Counted from the stretch's first letter, positions 47,393-56,474 are shown. The stretch: DNA of 64,000 nucleotides from Deinococcus sp. AB2017081 (GCF_034440735.1 NZ_CP140099.1:131462-195461), one strand, 5' to 3'. Translations and numbers: made by a program. The notes: generated by a model from the letters alone, not told the origin.

Positions 47393-47455
47393 CTGAAGAT
47401 GATCTTCTCTATCTTTAAGAATAACAGTCTGTAATACAAAGAAGATCATCTTCAG
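47393..47455. promoter_or_regulatory. AT-rich dyad in front of repA
   Basis: Perfect 16-nt arms CTGAAGATGATCTTCT (47393-47408) and AGAAGATCATCTTCAG (47440-47455) flank 31 nt of AT-rich DNA just before the repA start. Each arm is itself nearly palindromic (GAAGATnATCTTC). It probably contains the repA promoter and an autorepressor site, and may form the DNA-unwinding region. Confidence 0.6.
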
Positions 47456-47501
47456 AGATGCGCTGCATATCTTCTCCCAGTGCCGTTTTTTCGCACGAAC
47501 G

Positions 47502-47787
47502 CCACAAACTGGACGGGCGGAACGCCACAAACTGGACGGGTGAAGCCGCCCAGGATGCCACGAAGTGGACGGTCATGGCCTTCACCCATTCCACAACCTG
47601 GACGGGTAAGGCGCCACAAACTGGACGGGTGGAGCATGTGGGAGTTCCCCTGCTAGCCACCGGTTCCCACAACCTGGACGGGTGAAGTCGTGGCGTTCAC
47701 CCCACAAACTGGACGGGTGAAATGCCGTGCCTTCCCACGAAGTGGACGGGTGAAGGCACAGCAGATCCCACGAACTGGACGGGTGAA
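47502..47787. other. iteron array, candidate replication origin
   Basis: Nine direct repeats of a 20-nt unit, consensus CCACAAACTGGACGGGTGAA, start at 47502, 47525, 47558, 47591, 47614, 47667, 47702, 47735 and 47768. The start-to-start steps are 23, 33, 33, 23, 53, 35, 33 and 33, close to whole turns of the helix, so bound initiators would face the same side. A degenerate tenth unit lies near 47790. Iterons beside a rep gene mark the origin and control copy number. Confidence 0.8.
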
Positions 47788-47836
47788 CGTGCAGTGGACG
47801 GGGTGGGCTGTCCACCGCACGTTCACCCCTGCTGTC

Positions 47837-48165
47837 CTACTGCTGCTGTAGGTGCTCGCGCAGGCGGGTATCGGCCCACTTGCCGTAGGTCGGGCAGTCT
47901 GCACGTCACTGTGCCCCAGATGTTTGGCGACGTCCTGAAGCTGGAACCCGGCGCGCACCAGGCGCGTGCCGGCGGTGTGGCGCAGCGCGTGCAGGCCCCG
48001 GTACGGCACACCGACGCGGATACACAGCGTCCTGAGCCGGTTCCGCGCCGCTTCCGGCGTGCGGCCGATGACGAGGTGTGTGCCCTGGCCGCCGAGCTCG
48101 CGGAGGTCACGGATGAGGAAACCCGACAGCAGGACACGGCGGGTCTTGCCGCCCTTGCCGTGGAG
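47837..48165 (-). pseudogene. C-terminal fragment of a tyrosine recombinase
   Basis: The frame, beginning at the IS6-like element, reads KGGKTRRVLLSGFLI and HALRHTAGTRLVRAGF, then KHLGHSDVQTA, the second half of an XerC/D-type catalytic domain. A frameshift follows; the next frame supplies TYGKWADTRLREHLQQQ with the catalytic tyrosine, ending at 47837. The N-terminal half is missing because an IS6-like element starts at 48166. So the gene is both truncated and frameshifted. Confidence 0.7.
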
Positions 48166-48968
48166 GGTTCTGGCAACTTAACCTCGGTAGGCTGGTGAGC
48201 CGTGAGTGACCGGAAGCCGTACCGCCACCGTTTTCCATTGAGCGTCATCGGCTACGCCCGGCGGCTCTATCACCGCTAGTCGCTCAGTCAACGTGACGTG
48301 CAGGAACTCCTCCACGAGCGTGGGGTCGTGGTCAGCCACGAGACCCTGCGACAGTGGAACATCAAGTTCGCCCCTCTGCTCACTGAGGAACTGCGCCACC
48401 AGGAACCACGCCGGGGTTCCCGGTGGCATCTGGACGAGATGCTCGTGAAGGTCGGCGGGGTCACCCACTGGCTGTGGCGGGCCGTGGACGAGCACGGGGA
48501 CGTGCTCGACATTCTCCTTCAGGACAACCGCGATACCGAGGCCGCCAGATCCTTTTTCATGCGCCTGTTGGAGACCTACGATGTGCCGGAGGTCGTGCAC
48601 ACCGACACGCTCTGGAGCGATGGGGCGGCCATCCGGGCACTTCCTGTGCTCCACGTCGTGGAGCACGTCCAGGTCGTGTCCACGGCCCGTTGCAACAACG
48701 TGGTGGAGCAATCGCATCGCCCGACACGGCAGCAGGAATGTGCTCAGCTCGGCTTCAAACGACGGCGAAGAACGCAGGAATTCCTCGACCTGCACGCCCG
48801 CGTTTCAAATCTTTATCGCCACACCCGAACCACGGTTCCCGCCGCCCTCAGACGATATGGTCAGTGTGCAGCCCTGCGTCTGTGGCGAGAGGCGATGCAG
48901 CAGGCGGCTTGAACATCAAGCCGCCTGCTGCGCTCCTCCGGCCTCGCCGAGGGTAAGTTGCCAGAACC
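48166..48968 (+). mobile_element. IS6-family-like insertion sequence, copy B (inactive)
   Basis: The ends are GGTTCTGGCAACTTA at 48166 and TAAGTTGCCAGAACC ending at 48968. The 8-bp flanks are different, so no target duplication exists. It sits at the junction of a truncated recombinase gene and a truncated DeoR-type gene, so deletion or recombination through the element has joined unrelated DNA. It is a different, diverged element from copy A at 34841. Confidence 0.75.
48202..48912 (+). pseudogene. IS6-family transposase with an in-frame stop
   Basis: The frame from GTG 48202 reads FPLSVIGYARRLYHR, hits TAG at 48277-48279, then continues SLSQRDVQELLHERGV. It carries all three catalytic positions: SRWHLDEMLVKVGG, EVVHTDTLWSDG and RCNNVVEQSHRPTRQQE. 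A single nonsense change inactivates it. It is otherwise complete and clearly related to, but not the same as, the copy A transposase. Confidence 0.8.
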
Positions 48969-49418
48969 CTCACTGAAGTCATCCGGCACCTCCCCGAAGG
49001 ATTGGGGCTGACTATCATCACCAACAACTTCCACGCCGCCGTCGAACTCGCTGAACGTCCCGACGTCCGCGGCCTCCTGCTCGGCGGCTTGATTGACCCC
49101 ACAAGCCAGATCACCTCCGGCCTACGCGCGCTGGAAGACCTCGGCGGCGTCCGTTCGGATGTGTGTTTGCTGGGCGTGTGCAGTCTGCACCCCGAGCACG
49201 GCCTCACCGCCGCCTACCACGAGGAGGCACGGCTCAAGCGCGCCATGATCCGGCAGTCAGCGGAGTGCGCCGTCGTGCTTACCGCCGACAAGCTGGGCAC
49301 CACCGTGCCCTACACCGTGGTTCCCGCTACGGAAATCGACACCCTGTTCATCGACTCGCAAGTCCCAGCCGAGCCTCTGGAGCCCTACCGTGATCTGGGT
49401 GTGCAATTCGTCCGATAA
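48969..49418 (+). pseudogene. DeoR-family regulator lacking its DNA-binding domain
   Basis: Beginning right at the IS6-like end, the frame reads LTEVIRHLPEGLGLTIITNN and then LLLGGLIDPTSQITSGL, CLLGVCSLHPEHGL and VVLTADKLGTTVPYTV. This is the sugar-phosphate-binding C-terminal domain of DeoR-type regulators. The helix-turn-helix N-terminus is missing. An internal ATG at 49002 could give a 138-residue product, but without DNA binding. The interval 49419-49683 has no gene. Confidence 0.7.
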
Positions 49419-49683
49419 GGCCGGCCGCAAAGGCCCCCGCGGTGCGTCACAGGGCCGTCAATACAGGCGCTCATCTTCGGTGGTGCCTACGCGGCCCGGA
49501 GGCGAGCCGCCAGCACCGCGCCGGGGGAGCGCCATCCGATCCACTCCTTGAGATCGGCGTTCAAGCTTGAAAGCTGCGCTGCAGGTACCTGGAGGTTCTG
49601 TGTCCAGCTGCCGGTCGGGAGTTTTCGTGCTGGGAACGGCATGGATCCGCTGGGCAGGGAGGCCAGCGGCAAGAGCGCTCCCC

Positions 49684-50022
49684 TCAGGTCAGCTCGCGGA
49701 TCAGCACCCGGGCCACCCGCTCGCGCAGGACATGGTCGTCCCGCAGTTCACGCAGCAGGGCGTCAAGCACCAGCTCCTGGGTCACGGGGAACCCGGCGTC
49801 ACGGCACTCCTGCACGTAGGCCTCCAGCACCTTCTTGAGACTCGGTTTGACCCGGGTGCTCAGCGGTTTGCGCTCCTCGGGCGCCGCATAGACTGGAAGG
49901 TTCAGCGCCCTGCGGCTCTCCCCTCCCCCACTGGCCACGCTGGGAATGGGGGGCTTCCCGGCCTCGCCCGGACGTCCATCGTCGGGCTGGGCCTGCTTCA
50001 TCATGTTCTTGATGCTGCTCAT
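49684..50022 (-). CDS. ParB-like partition partner of ParA-2
   Basis: About 112 residues from ATG 50022, which overlaps the ParA stop (ATGA). The C-terminal region (LSTRVKPSLKKVLEAYVQEC, VTQELVLDALLRELRDDHVL) resembles a ribbon-helix-helix DNA-binding protein of the type paired with short ParA proteins. The first 50 residues are proline/glycine rich and probably disordered. The assignment rests on gene order and the RHH-like pattern. Confidence 0.6.
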   Translation of the reverse strand: MSSIKNMMKQAQPDDGRPGEAGKPPIPSVASGGGESRRALNLPVYAAPEERKPLSTRVKPSLKKVLEAYVQECRDAGFPVTQELVLDALLRELRDDHVLRERVARVLIRELT

Positions 50023-50693
50023 GCCAGCGCCTCCCGGATCTCGTCCCAGAGCTGGGTGAAGTGCCACCACTTGCCGTCGGGCCGGCTGCCCTTGCCCAGC
50101 GCATAGAGCCGCGAATACGGCACGACCGTCCGGGCCAGGCGGGCCTCAGGAATGCCCTCCCGGATCGCCTCGACGGTATCGCGGGTGACCGCCGGCATGG
50201 TACCGCCGTGGTTGACCACGATGAGGTGCTGGAGGGCCGGATTAGCGCGCAGGGGCAGTTTCATCAGGTGGTACGTCTCCAGCAGCTGTGGCAGATCGCC
50301 CGAGCCGATATGGACGGGCATGAGGACGAGGTCGGACTCGCTCATCGCCTGCACGATGATGTGTTTATCCCCTGGCGGCGTGTCGATGAACACGAAGTCG
50401 ATCAGGCCCGAGGCCTTGATCTCGGCGAGTAGCGGCTCGAGTTCCTCGGCTGTGACCCGGTCGCAGGCGAGGGTCTCCCCTGCCAGCTCGGCCGCATTGA
50501 CCCACTGCTCAGCGCTTGGGGTGGTGTCCATGTCGATGAGCGCAACACGGGCCCCGGTGAGGGCAGCAAGGTATGCCAGCGGCACGATGGTGCTCGTCTT
50601 GCCGGCCCCACCCTTTTTCATGACAGCCGAGATGACAACCGTCTTGCCAGCATATTGGCCTTCCTGCTTGCTGTCTGCCATGTTCGCCATCAT
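50019..50693 (-). CDS. parA: ParA-family partition ATPase, second copy
   Basis: About 224 residues. The Walker A motif is MKKGGAGKTSTIVPLAYLA, followed by VALIDMDTTPSAEQW and the Walker B FVFIDTPPGD. The start is uncertain: ATGs at 50693, 50690 and 50681 are all in frame, with no clear ribosome site. It is coupled to the RHH-like gene and lies 2.6 kb from the repA gene, so it is probably the native partition locus of this replicon. Direct repeats lie just upstream. Confidence 0.85.
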   Translation of the reverse strand: MMANMADSKQEGQYAGKTVVISAVMKKGGAGKTSTIVPLAYLAALTGARVALIDMDTTPSAEQWVNAAELAGETLACDRVTAEELEPLLAEIKASGLIDFVFIDTPPGDKHIIVQAMSESDLVLMPVHIGSGDLPQLLETYHLMKLPLRANPALQHLIVVNHGGTMPAVTRDTVEAIREGIPEARLARTVVPYSRLYALGKGSRPDGKWWHFTQLWDEIREALA

Positions 50694-50713
50694 GACACAT
50701 AACAAACCAGACA

Positions 50714-50750
50714 GTTGGCATGAAAGGCATCTGTCATGTTGGCATGAAAG
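50714..50750. repeat. direct repeats upstream of ParA-2
   Basis: GTTGGCATGAAAG occurs at 50714-50726 and 50738-50750, 24 bp apart (about two helical turns). It is a candidate operator or centromere for the partition locus. Confidence 0.45.
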
Positions 50751-50801
50751 ATGGAATGATGTAAAGAATTACGGAAATAACGAAGTTTAGAGGAGGGCCT
50801 G

Positions 50802-50939
50802 ATGACCCTCGCTGACGTGATGGGTGGCCCTCTGGCACGCACGGACACGCTGTTCCAGACGGCTCCGGCGAACGGTGTCGAACACGCCGAGCGGCTGCAG
50901 CCTCACCGTTTCAGACTTGGGCGCGCCGCCACCAAATGA
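50802..50939 (+). CDS. small unknown protein (45 aa)
   Basis: The short frame from ATG 50802 is preceded by AGGAGG with 5-6 nt spacing, a strong ribosome site. It encodes 45 residues (MTLADVMGGPLARTD at the start) with a basic end and no membrane segment. It is divergent from ParA-2. No family is recognised; the ribosome site is the main support. Confidence 0.45.
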   Translation: MTLADVMGGPLARTDTLFQTAPANGVEHAERLQPHRFRLGRAATK

Positions 50940-51546
50940 CCCAAGGGCAGGGTAGGGGAGGGCCCGCGGTGGGGCGACCCACTAGGTGGATCCGCACAGG
51001 ACGTCACGCGCCTGAACCGAGGTTTCCACCTGAGCTTCCTCCCTGTGCTGGGTGGCGACTGCCCTACCGCCCTGACGCGCCCTACCCAGGGGGAGGCCGG
51101 GGAGGGGAGATCCCGGAAGCACCCCTCCTGGCCGCTTCAGGATCCCCATGCCCACGGTGGGGATCTTGAGGCAGCGGAGTGGGGCATGGCCTGAGGGCTA
51201 TACGATCGGCCGCGCGGAGGTCAGTGGCGCTGCTGAATAGGGGGAACCGTGGTCAGCGCGGACGCGGTGCCGGTGGGGGAGACGGGCGTGCCGTGCCGGT
51301 CGCCGAATGGTGAGCGGCAGTGACACGCCAGCGGACGCTGTCAAGGCGAGCCAGAGCGTCGCCTCTGCCGGGCTGGGACACGCTGAACGTCCAGGCCGCG
51401 TGCACCCGCCAGAACAGGTTGTCGGTGCTCCCTCATCCCCCCGGCGTAGCCCGGAGTTCCCTTCCTGACCATCATGTGAGGCAGGCCGAACAGGGGCGTC
51501 TGGGAGGGCGCGGGGCACGGTTCGCCTGCCCGGTGGGGGAGAGTCC
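50940..51546. other. gene-free interval
   Basis: I see no gene here. The only structure is a short dyad GATCCCCA/TGGGGATC (51141-51165), of unclear meaning. Confidence 0.4.
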
Positions 51547-52539
51547 TCACCAACCCGAGAGGTCGGCCTTGAGGTCGTCCGCCGCGAGCGCCGCGTAGCC
51601 CCGGCGGGTCGTGTCCACGCTCTCGTGCCCGAGGTGCGCGGCCACTCGCCCGAAGTCCCTCACCTGCTGCAGGAGCCGCGTGCCCGCGTACTTGCGGCCT
51701 GGATGAAAGCCCCGGAATGCCACACCCGCCGCCGCGAAGGCCCGTCCGAGGTGATAGCGCGCCGTCATCACGCTCCCGTACCGGAACACCTGGGTGCCCG
51801 GCGTGGTGCGCCTGCCGTCCGCGTGTTCGGCGCCGCCCGGCCCGTACAGGGCGCGATAGTGCCGGGTGGCGCGCGCGAGGCTGGTGCTCATTGCCACCAC
51901 GCGGCCCTTGCGCCCCTTGCCCGAGCGTACCTGGATGCGCCGGGTCCCTTCGTCCAGATCATCCCAGGCCAGCGCCAGCGCTTCGGAGATGCGCAACCCC
52001 GCATGGGCGGTGAGAAACAGAAGGAACTTGGCGTGGGTGTCCGAGCGTTCGAGCACGTCGGCCAGTTCGTCCTCGGTATAGGGCGGCCGCTTGACGATGC
52101 CGGGGGTACGGTCTTTGGGTATCCGCACGTCGCGGAAGGGATCAGCCTCGGTGGCACCGGCCCAGCGTAGGGCGCGGTACAGGCAGACGGCGGCCGCGAC
52201 CTTGACGCCGACACCCGCCGGCGCGCGGCCCGCCGCCAGCAACGCTCCCACATAATTCTGGGCGTCATGTTGGCCCGGGCGCAGCAGGTTCAAAGCCTGC
52301 GAGGCGGCGTACTGGACGAACTGCCGCACGCCCAGTGCGTAGGCCTCGATTGTGCGGGGACTGGTCAGCACCCCGCTGCCGCCCATATGCGCCAAGAACG
52401 CGGTGGTCAGCGACACCAGTGCGCCGACGTTCTTATCTGCGGCGTCCTGCACGGCGCGGCGCCGCAATTCGTCGTCGTGCAGGTTCGTCCATTCACGGGT
52501 CTGTGCGAGCAGCGTTCCCTGGTAAGTGACGAGGGTCAT
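51547..52539 (-). CDS. tyrosine recombinase, XerD-like
   Basis: A 330-residue protein. The core-binding domain (SPRTIEAYALGVRQFVQYA) is followed by the catalytic domain with the first Arg in AGLRISEALAL, a changed box HPGRKYAGTRL (the normal HxLRH is HPGRK here), and HLGHESVDTTRRGYAAL with the tyrosine. The overall pattern suggests a functional recombinase for plasmid dimer resolution. Its start overlaps the stop of the upstream coiled-coil membrane protein gene as ATGA, so the two are translated together. Confidence 0.8.
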   Translation of the reverse strand: MTLVTYQGTLLAQTREWTNLHDDELRRRAVQDAADKNVGALVSLTTAFLAHMGGSGVLTSPRTIEAYALGVRQFVQYAASQALNLLRPGQHDAQNYVGALLAAGRAPAGVGVKVAAAVCLYRALRWAGATEADPFRDVRIPKDRTPGIVKRPPYTEDELADVLERSDTHAKFLLFLTAHAGLRISEALALAWDDLDEGTRRIQVRSGKGRKGRVVAMSTSLARATRHYRALYGPGGAEHADGRRTTPGTQVFRYGSVMTARYHLGRAFAAAGVAFRGFHPGRKYAGTRLLQQVRDFGRVAAHLGHESVDTTRRGYAALAADDLKADLSGW

Positions 52540-53105
52540 GGGCGTTTCGCGTTCAAGATGGCCGGCAGGGTCAAGAGCGCTAAGTTTCCACTCAGTCCGG
52601 CAACGTTAATCCACTCCGAAACTCCCCAGACGCCCATCCCGTAGCAGAGGCCGGCCAGGAGCGCAAGGAGGAATTGGGAGGGTGGCGTCTTCGTACGGAG
52701 AAGGGACAACGAGTGCAAATCCAGTTTGCCATTCAATTGATCACGGACTGGGGCCGTCAGATTGATCAGGGAGCACAGCGCCGCAATGACTGCGGACGCA
52801 CCTGGCATCCAGAGGGTCTTCGTGAATGGAGTGGCCCATGGGAGTACCCAAGGCGCGCACGCCATGGCGATCGTAATTTTCAGGAGCGGTGTACGCTCGC
52901 CAGTCGAAACTGAGGGTTCGAGAACAGCCAGCTCACGGCTTAGGGTGTGCACCTTCTGCTTCAGTGCGCTGGTCAAGGACTGTTCCTGAGACAACGTTAG
53001 TTCTAACGTCCTATTGCGCTGGGTGAGCGCTTGCAGTTCGGTTGTCAGCAATCGTCGAGCGATCAGTTTGATCAGGGGGCTGAACAGGTGGGCCGGAGCA
53101 CGCAT
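52536..53105 (-). CDS. coiled-coil membrane protein of unknown function
   Basis: A 189-residue protein. Residues 25-65 form a coiled coil (LQALTQRNRTLELTLSQEQS). Four hydrophobic segments follow (ITIAMACAPWVLPWA, ASAVIAALCSLINL, FLLALLAGLCYGMGVW, LSGNLALLTLPAIL). The promoter seems leaderless (TACCAT 5 nt before ATG) and lies inside a perfect inverted repeat. It is coupled to the recombinase gene downstream. I do not recognise the family. Confidence 0.6.
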   Translation of the reverse strand: MRAPAHLFSPLIKLIARRLLTTELQALTQRNRTLELTLSQEQSLTSALKQKVHTLSRELAVLEPSVSTGERTPLLKITIAMACAPWVLPWATPFTKTLWMPGASAVIAALCSLINLTAPVRDQLNGKLDLHSLSLLRTKTPPSQFLLALLAGLCYGMGVWGVSEWINVAGLSGNLALLTLPAILNAKRP

Positions 53106-53110
53106 GCCCG

Positions 53111-53143
53111 ATGGTATCTTGCCTAACCCGCCTTAGGCAAGAT
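53111..53143 (-). promoter_or_regulatory. promoter overlapped by a perfect dyad
   Basis: ATCTTGCCTAA (53116-53126) and TTAGGCAAGAT (53133-53143) are perfect 11-nt arms with a 6-nt spacer. On the minus strand they contain the likely -35 TTGCCT and end next to the -10 TACCAT, 5 nt before the start codon. This is an operator for a repressor of the membrane-protein/recombinase operon. The rest of 53144-53390 shows no gene. Confidence 0.55.
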
Positions 53144-53391
53144 ATCGTGATGGCAAAGGACGGAGAGTCCATTTGAGGACATTAGCCTGGTGCCCGTTCA
53201 GGGCTGAGTCGTCAGGCACAGAGAACGAGACGCCTATTTGCATCACCTCCCCCTTTGAGCGACAGCGTTACACTCTCATGGCATCACCAACGTCACGTTG
53301 CGGGTCATGCGCTCGTCGAAGACGAACCGCCGCGCAGGCAATACCGAGCTGCGGATCTCGAGGGACAACGGTGATCCTTTTTTCAGGCGTA

Positions 53392-54318
53392 GAGCCCGTT
53401 TTGGAAATGAAAAGACTGTCTGAGACAGTCTTTTCATAGTGTGGCCAGTCGGCGGAGCAGGAGGCGGGTCATGGTCAAGTAGCACCACGTTTCTTCCGTT
53501 TCGGGCAGCATCTCGAAATCGCGTGACAATCGACGATTTCGGCCCATCCATGCGAAGGAACGCTCGACCACCCAGCGTCTGGGCAGCACAAGGAACGATT
53601 TCTCGCCCTGCCCCTGGGCCTCCAACCATTCTGGCATGTACCGTTTCAGCTGCCGCCACCACGGGTACACGACCTCGAATAGGAGGTCGAGTTCCTGACT
53701 CGCCCAGTCCCCCAAGTGTCCCGCGTCCCCCTGGTCAGCCCAGATTTTCTCCAGGGTGGGCAGTTCCCCCTTGATGGCCTGCACCAAGAGGCGACCACCG
53801 ATCCAATCGTGCAGGTTCGCGGGGTGCACGACCACCCTCGGCAACAGGTTCAGGGTCTTGACCAAGATGTGCCGCCCCTGGCCATTGACCTTTGTGTTGC
53901 CGTCGAAGCCGCGTGGCCCGCCACTCTCCGTCGTTTTTGCGGACTGACTGTCAATGATTGCAGCGTGCGGATCGGGCGAACGCCCGATCCGCACACGATA
54001 GATCCGACGCAAGGCCGTGTCGATGCGCTCCCAGACACCAGCCAGCCTGAGTTGACGGAAGTGGTACTACACGGTCTCCCACGGCGGGAACTCGTGTGGC
54101 AGGGCTCTCCAGGCGATACCGCCACGCCGCACATACAACACGGCGTTGACGATCTCGCGTGTCGACCACTTGGGTGGTGCAACTCGCGTTGAACGTAGGG
54201 GCCACACCTCGCGCAGCAGCGCCCATTCATCATCGGTGAGATCGGAACCATACGTCTGAGAGGCCATTCTTCATGGTATTTGCTCGCCCAGAGCGACGTG
54301 AATTTTCAGAACGGGCTC
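53392..54318 (-). mobile_element. IS5-family (IS427-like) element, inactive
   Basis: The ends GAGCCCGTTTTGGAAAT and the complement of GAGCCCGTTCTGAAAAT are flanked by TA on both sides (53390-53391 and 54319-54320), a 2-bp target duplication. It is 927 bp long. Confidence 0.7.
53434..54267 (-). pseudogene. IS5-family transposase with an in-frame stop
   Basis: The first part (from ATG 54267) reads DLTDDEWALLREVWP and ALPHEFPPWETV, then stops at TAG 54067-54069 where the family normally has a tyrosine (TVYYHF). The same frame goes on (ALRRIYRVRIGRSPDPHAAI, with IIDSQSAKT, IWADQGDAGHLGDWA, WVVERSFAWMGRNRRLSRD) to the end. So a Tyr-to-stop change inactivated an otherwise whole DDE transposase. 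Confidence 0.8.
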
Positions 54319-54375
54319 TACGAGGCCTGGGTGGGGCAGTCCCGATCCGGCCCCACGTGCGGACTGCTCGGCATT

Positions 54376-54902
54376 TCACGCCTCGTCGATCACCAGCGCC
54401 GCGTGGGTAGCGTCCGCTGGCCACAGTTCCAGGGCCTCGCGAATCGTCAAGGGCCGCTGATCCGCCCGTAGACTTTCCCCAAGCCCTGCGTCGGTACGAC
54501 CCAAAGCGCTTCGTGCACTTCGCGGTGCTGCAGTTTCAGGCCCCTGGAGCCCCACTTGGCCCGGGTACAGAGGGCCCGAACCTAACACTGTTGGCAACCG
54601 CGCACCAGGAAATGCACGGTGATCGCTGGGCGCCCATGGTGGTCGGGGATGTCGTGCCAAGTCGAAGAGACTTTGCCTCGTGGCCCGGTATCGGGGGTGC
54701 AATCCACTCTCCAACGCACCCGGGTGGTGGCTGCGGCGTCCGGCGGTTCGACCGGCCGCTGATCTCGGCGCGGTGCTGGCGCCCGTTGGGCGGACTGGAG
54801 GGCTGCGGATCCATGGCACCCTGCAGGCGTGTCTGAACCTGCCGTGCTCCGCCTGCAGGACATCCAGCATCCCCGGATCCAGCGCCTCCTGGAGCCGAAC
54901 AT
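54376..54902 (-). pseudogene. decayed gene of unknown type
   Basis: Two minus-strand frames each hold sensible pieces: LKLQHREVHEALWVVP followed by QGLGKVYGRIS, and then, in another frame, RPLTIREALELWPADAT ending HAALVIDEA at 54376. They suggest a single gene broken by at least one frameshift. I cannot name the family; a transposase or plasmid protein are possibilities. The stretch 54320-54375 has nothing. Confidence 0.25.
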
Positions 54903-55580
54903 TCACCCACGCACGAAGGACGACGGCCGGGTGAGCCAGGACAGGCTGAACCGCCTGGAGGCCGACGACCCCCCGATCTTCCAGGATCGTGCAGCGTTTC
55001 TCTGGGCCAGGCGCCATGTCTCCGAACGGATCAGGGACAAGCAGGCGAACCCTGGTCGCCTCGAGCTCCGGGCCTCCCGCCTGCGGATACTGGGCGGTGA
55101 CCCCCGGCATCCGCCCTGGACGAGGCGGTGGCTTAGCTGCTCGATACCCGGCAGGCGCGCTGGAAGTCCCTGGCGCCGCAGCTCGGCGCCGCGGTGCTGG
55201 GTCACTGGCTCGCCGCCCGGGACGCCCAGGGGTCTCCCGTTCTGCCGTACTCGACCGCCTCGTGGTGGCTCTCGCCGGCGCCTGGGAAGACGTTCATGGG
55301 GCGCGGGCCCGACGCGGTGCTGAAGCGCGCGGACATCGGCTTTGACTGCACCTTCGCCGACCTGCTGGTGGATGACGGCAGCTTGGCGGTGCCCCCCCAG
55401 CATCAGTGGGAGGTGGTCGCCGGATCACTGGAACCCGAAGGCGCCCTCTGTGCGGACGCGGCGGCGACCACCGTGCGCTTCCAGGGAAAGGTGTACACCC
55501 ACGGGGAACGTGAATTGCTTCGTGAGCACTGGTCTCAGGCCGGTCTACTGCCTCCACTTCGGTCAGAAGGCGACCCATGA
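54829..55580 (+). pseudogene. decayed gene of unknown function
   Basis: The frame from 54829 (VLRLQDIQHPRIQRLL, VSERIRDKQANPGRLEL) runs out of sense near 55090. A second frame then reads LDEAVA, a stop (TAG 55134-55136), and LLDTRQARWKSLAPQLGAAV to DIGFDCTFADLLVDDG, ending at 55580. At least one frameshift and one nonsense codon break it. No family is recognised. Confidence 0.35.
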
Positions 55581-55724
55581 CACGGCAGGAGCGTTTGAAG
55601 ACCCAGGGCGCCTGTGCGTCCCGAGCCCACGCCGAACCGGCGCGCACGAGCCGCCGGAGGTCAGGATGGGGCCGTGTGCTGAAATCAACCGGCGCCAGTT
55701 GTGCGGACGGGAGCGCCCCCCCGG

Positions 55725-56418
55725 TCAACGGGGGGTGGCCGCAGGGGGCGCGGCCCCCAGCCCGCCACCCGGGTTCTCCTCGCCGGGGGACAGAGAGCGG
55801 GCCAACACCACCTGGGTGGTTGGACGACCAATCCAGGGCGTCCACAACGCCGTCTGACGTTCGGTAACGACCTGAAAGCCGAGCTTGCGGTAGAGCCCCA
55901 GCGCCGCCCGGTTCTCGGTGGTGGTGGACAGCTGCACGCCCGGAACCCCCGGCGGCGGTCAGGGCTGCCAGGTGGGTTGGCAGGAGCCGCTCCCCCAGCC
56001 GGTGACCGCGGGCCTCAGGCAGCAGGTTGAGGTGCAGATGGGCCGGGTAACTGTCCCAGTCGGCGTGTGCTGGGAGACAGCGGGCGGCGCGGCACAGGTA
56101 GCCCAGGCAGCGCAGCAGCGGCGAGGGCGCGGGCCGCGCGCGCCAGAGTCCACGCCTGATCACCCGCCACAGGGCCTGCCGGTAGCGGCCGGGGTCGGGG
56201 GCGCCCAGCACGTAGCCCAGCACCCGGCCGCCCTGTTCGGCGACGTAGCCCGCCTGACCGGCACCATGAAAGTACGGCCCTACCCACAGCAGGGCGAAGA
56301 GACGCGGGGCTGGAAAAATGCGCGCTGCGCTGTCACCGAAAAACCCGGTCTGGAAGGCGATCCGGCCGACCACCTCATCGTCCCCTCGGAGGGGCCGGAT
56401 CACGGGAGCCTCGGTCAT
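55725..56418 (-). pseudogene. GNAT acetyltransferase with a frameshift
   Basis: The N-terminal frame from ATG 56418 carries an acetyl-CoA binding motif (LPEARGHRLGERLL). It breaks at a run of five C on the plus strand (55946-55950): removing one base gives a continuous reading into VQLSTTTENRAALGLYRKLG, the last strands and helix of a GNAT domain. It ends at 55725. The upstream TAGACT 7 nt before ATG suggests leaderless transcription. The break in a homopolymer could be a sequencing error. Confidence 0.6.
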
Positions 56419-56442
56419 GCGCCCAAGTCTAGGCCCGGCCGG

Positions 56443-56474
56443 TATACGCCGATTTTACCCCGGCCTCCTACCCT
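56443..56474 (+). promoter_or_regulatory. shared-motif promoter 1 (transglutaminase-like gene)
   Basis: TATACG at 56443, TTTACC 11 nt on (56454), and CTACC with -10 TACCCT (56469-56474). The same three-part layout recurs at 58568-58599 (minus), 58683, 59636 and 60689. Confidence 0.7.

Noticed and set aside
47502..47787. CRISPR-like array
   Set aside because: The repeats are only 20 nt, spacers are 3-33 nt and irregular, and the array lies beside a rep gene; iterons fit better and no cas gene is present.
34841..48968. Composite transposon made by the two IS6-like elements
   Set aside because: The two copies differ clearly in sequence and ends, are in opposite orientation, and neither shows a target duplication; copy B also has a nonsense codon.
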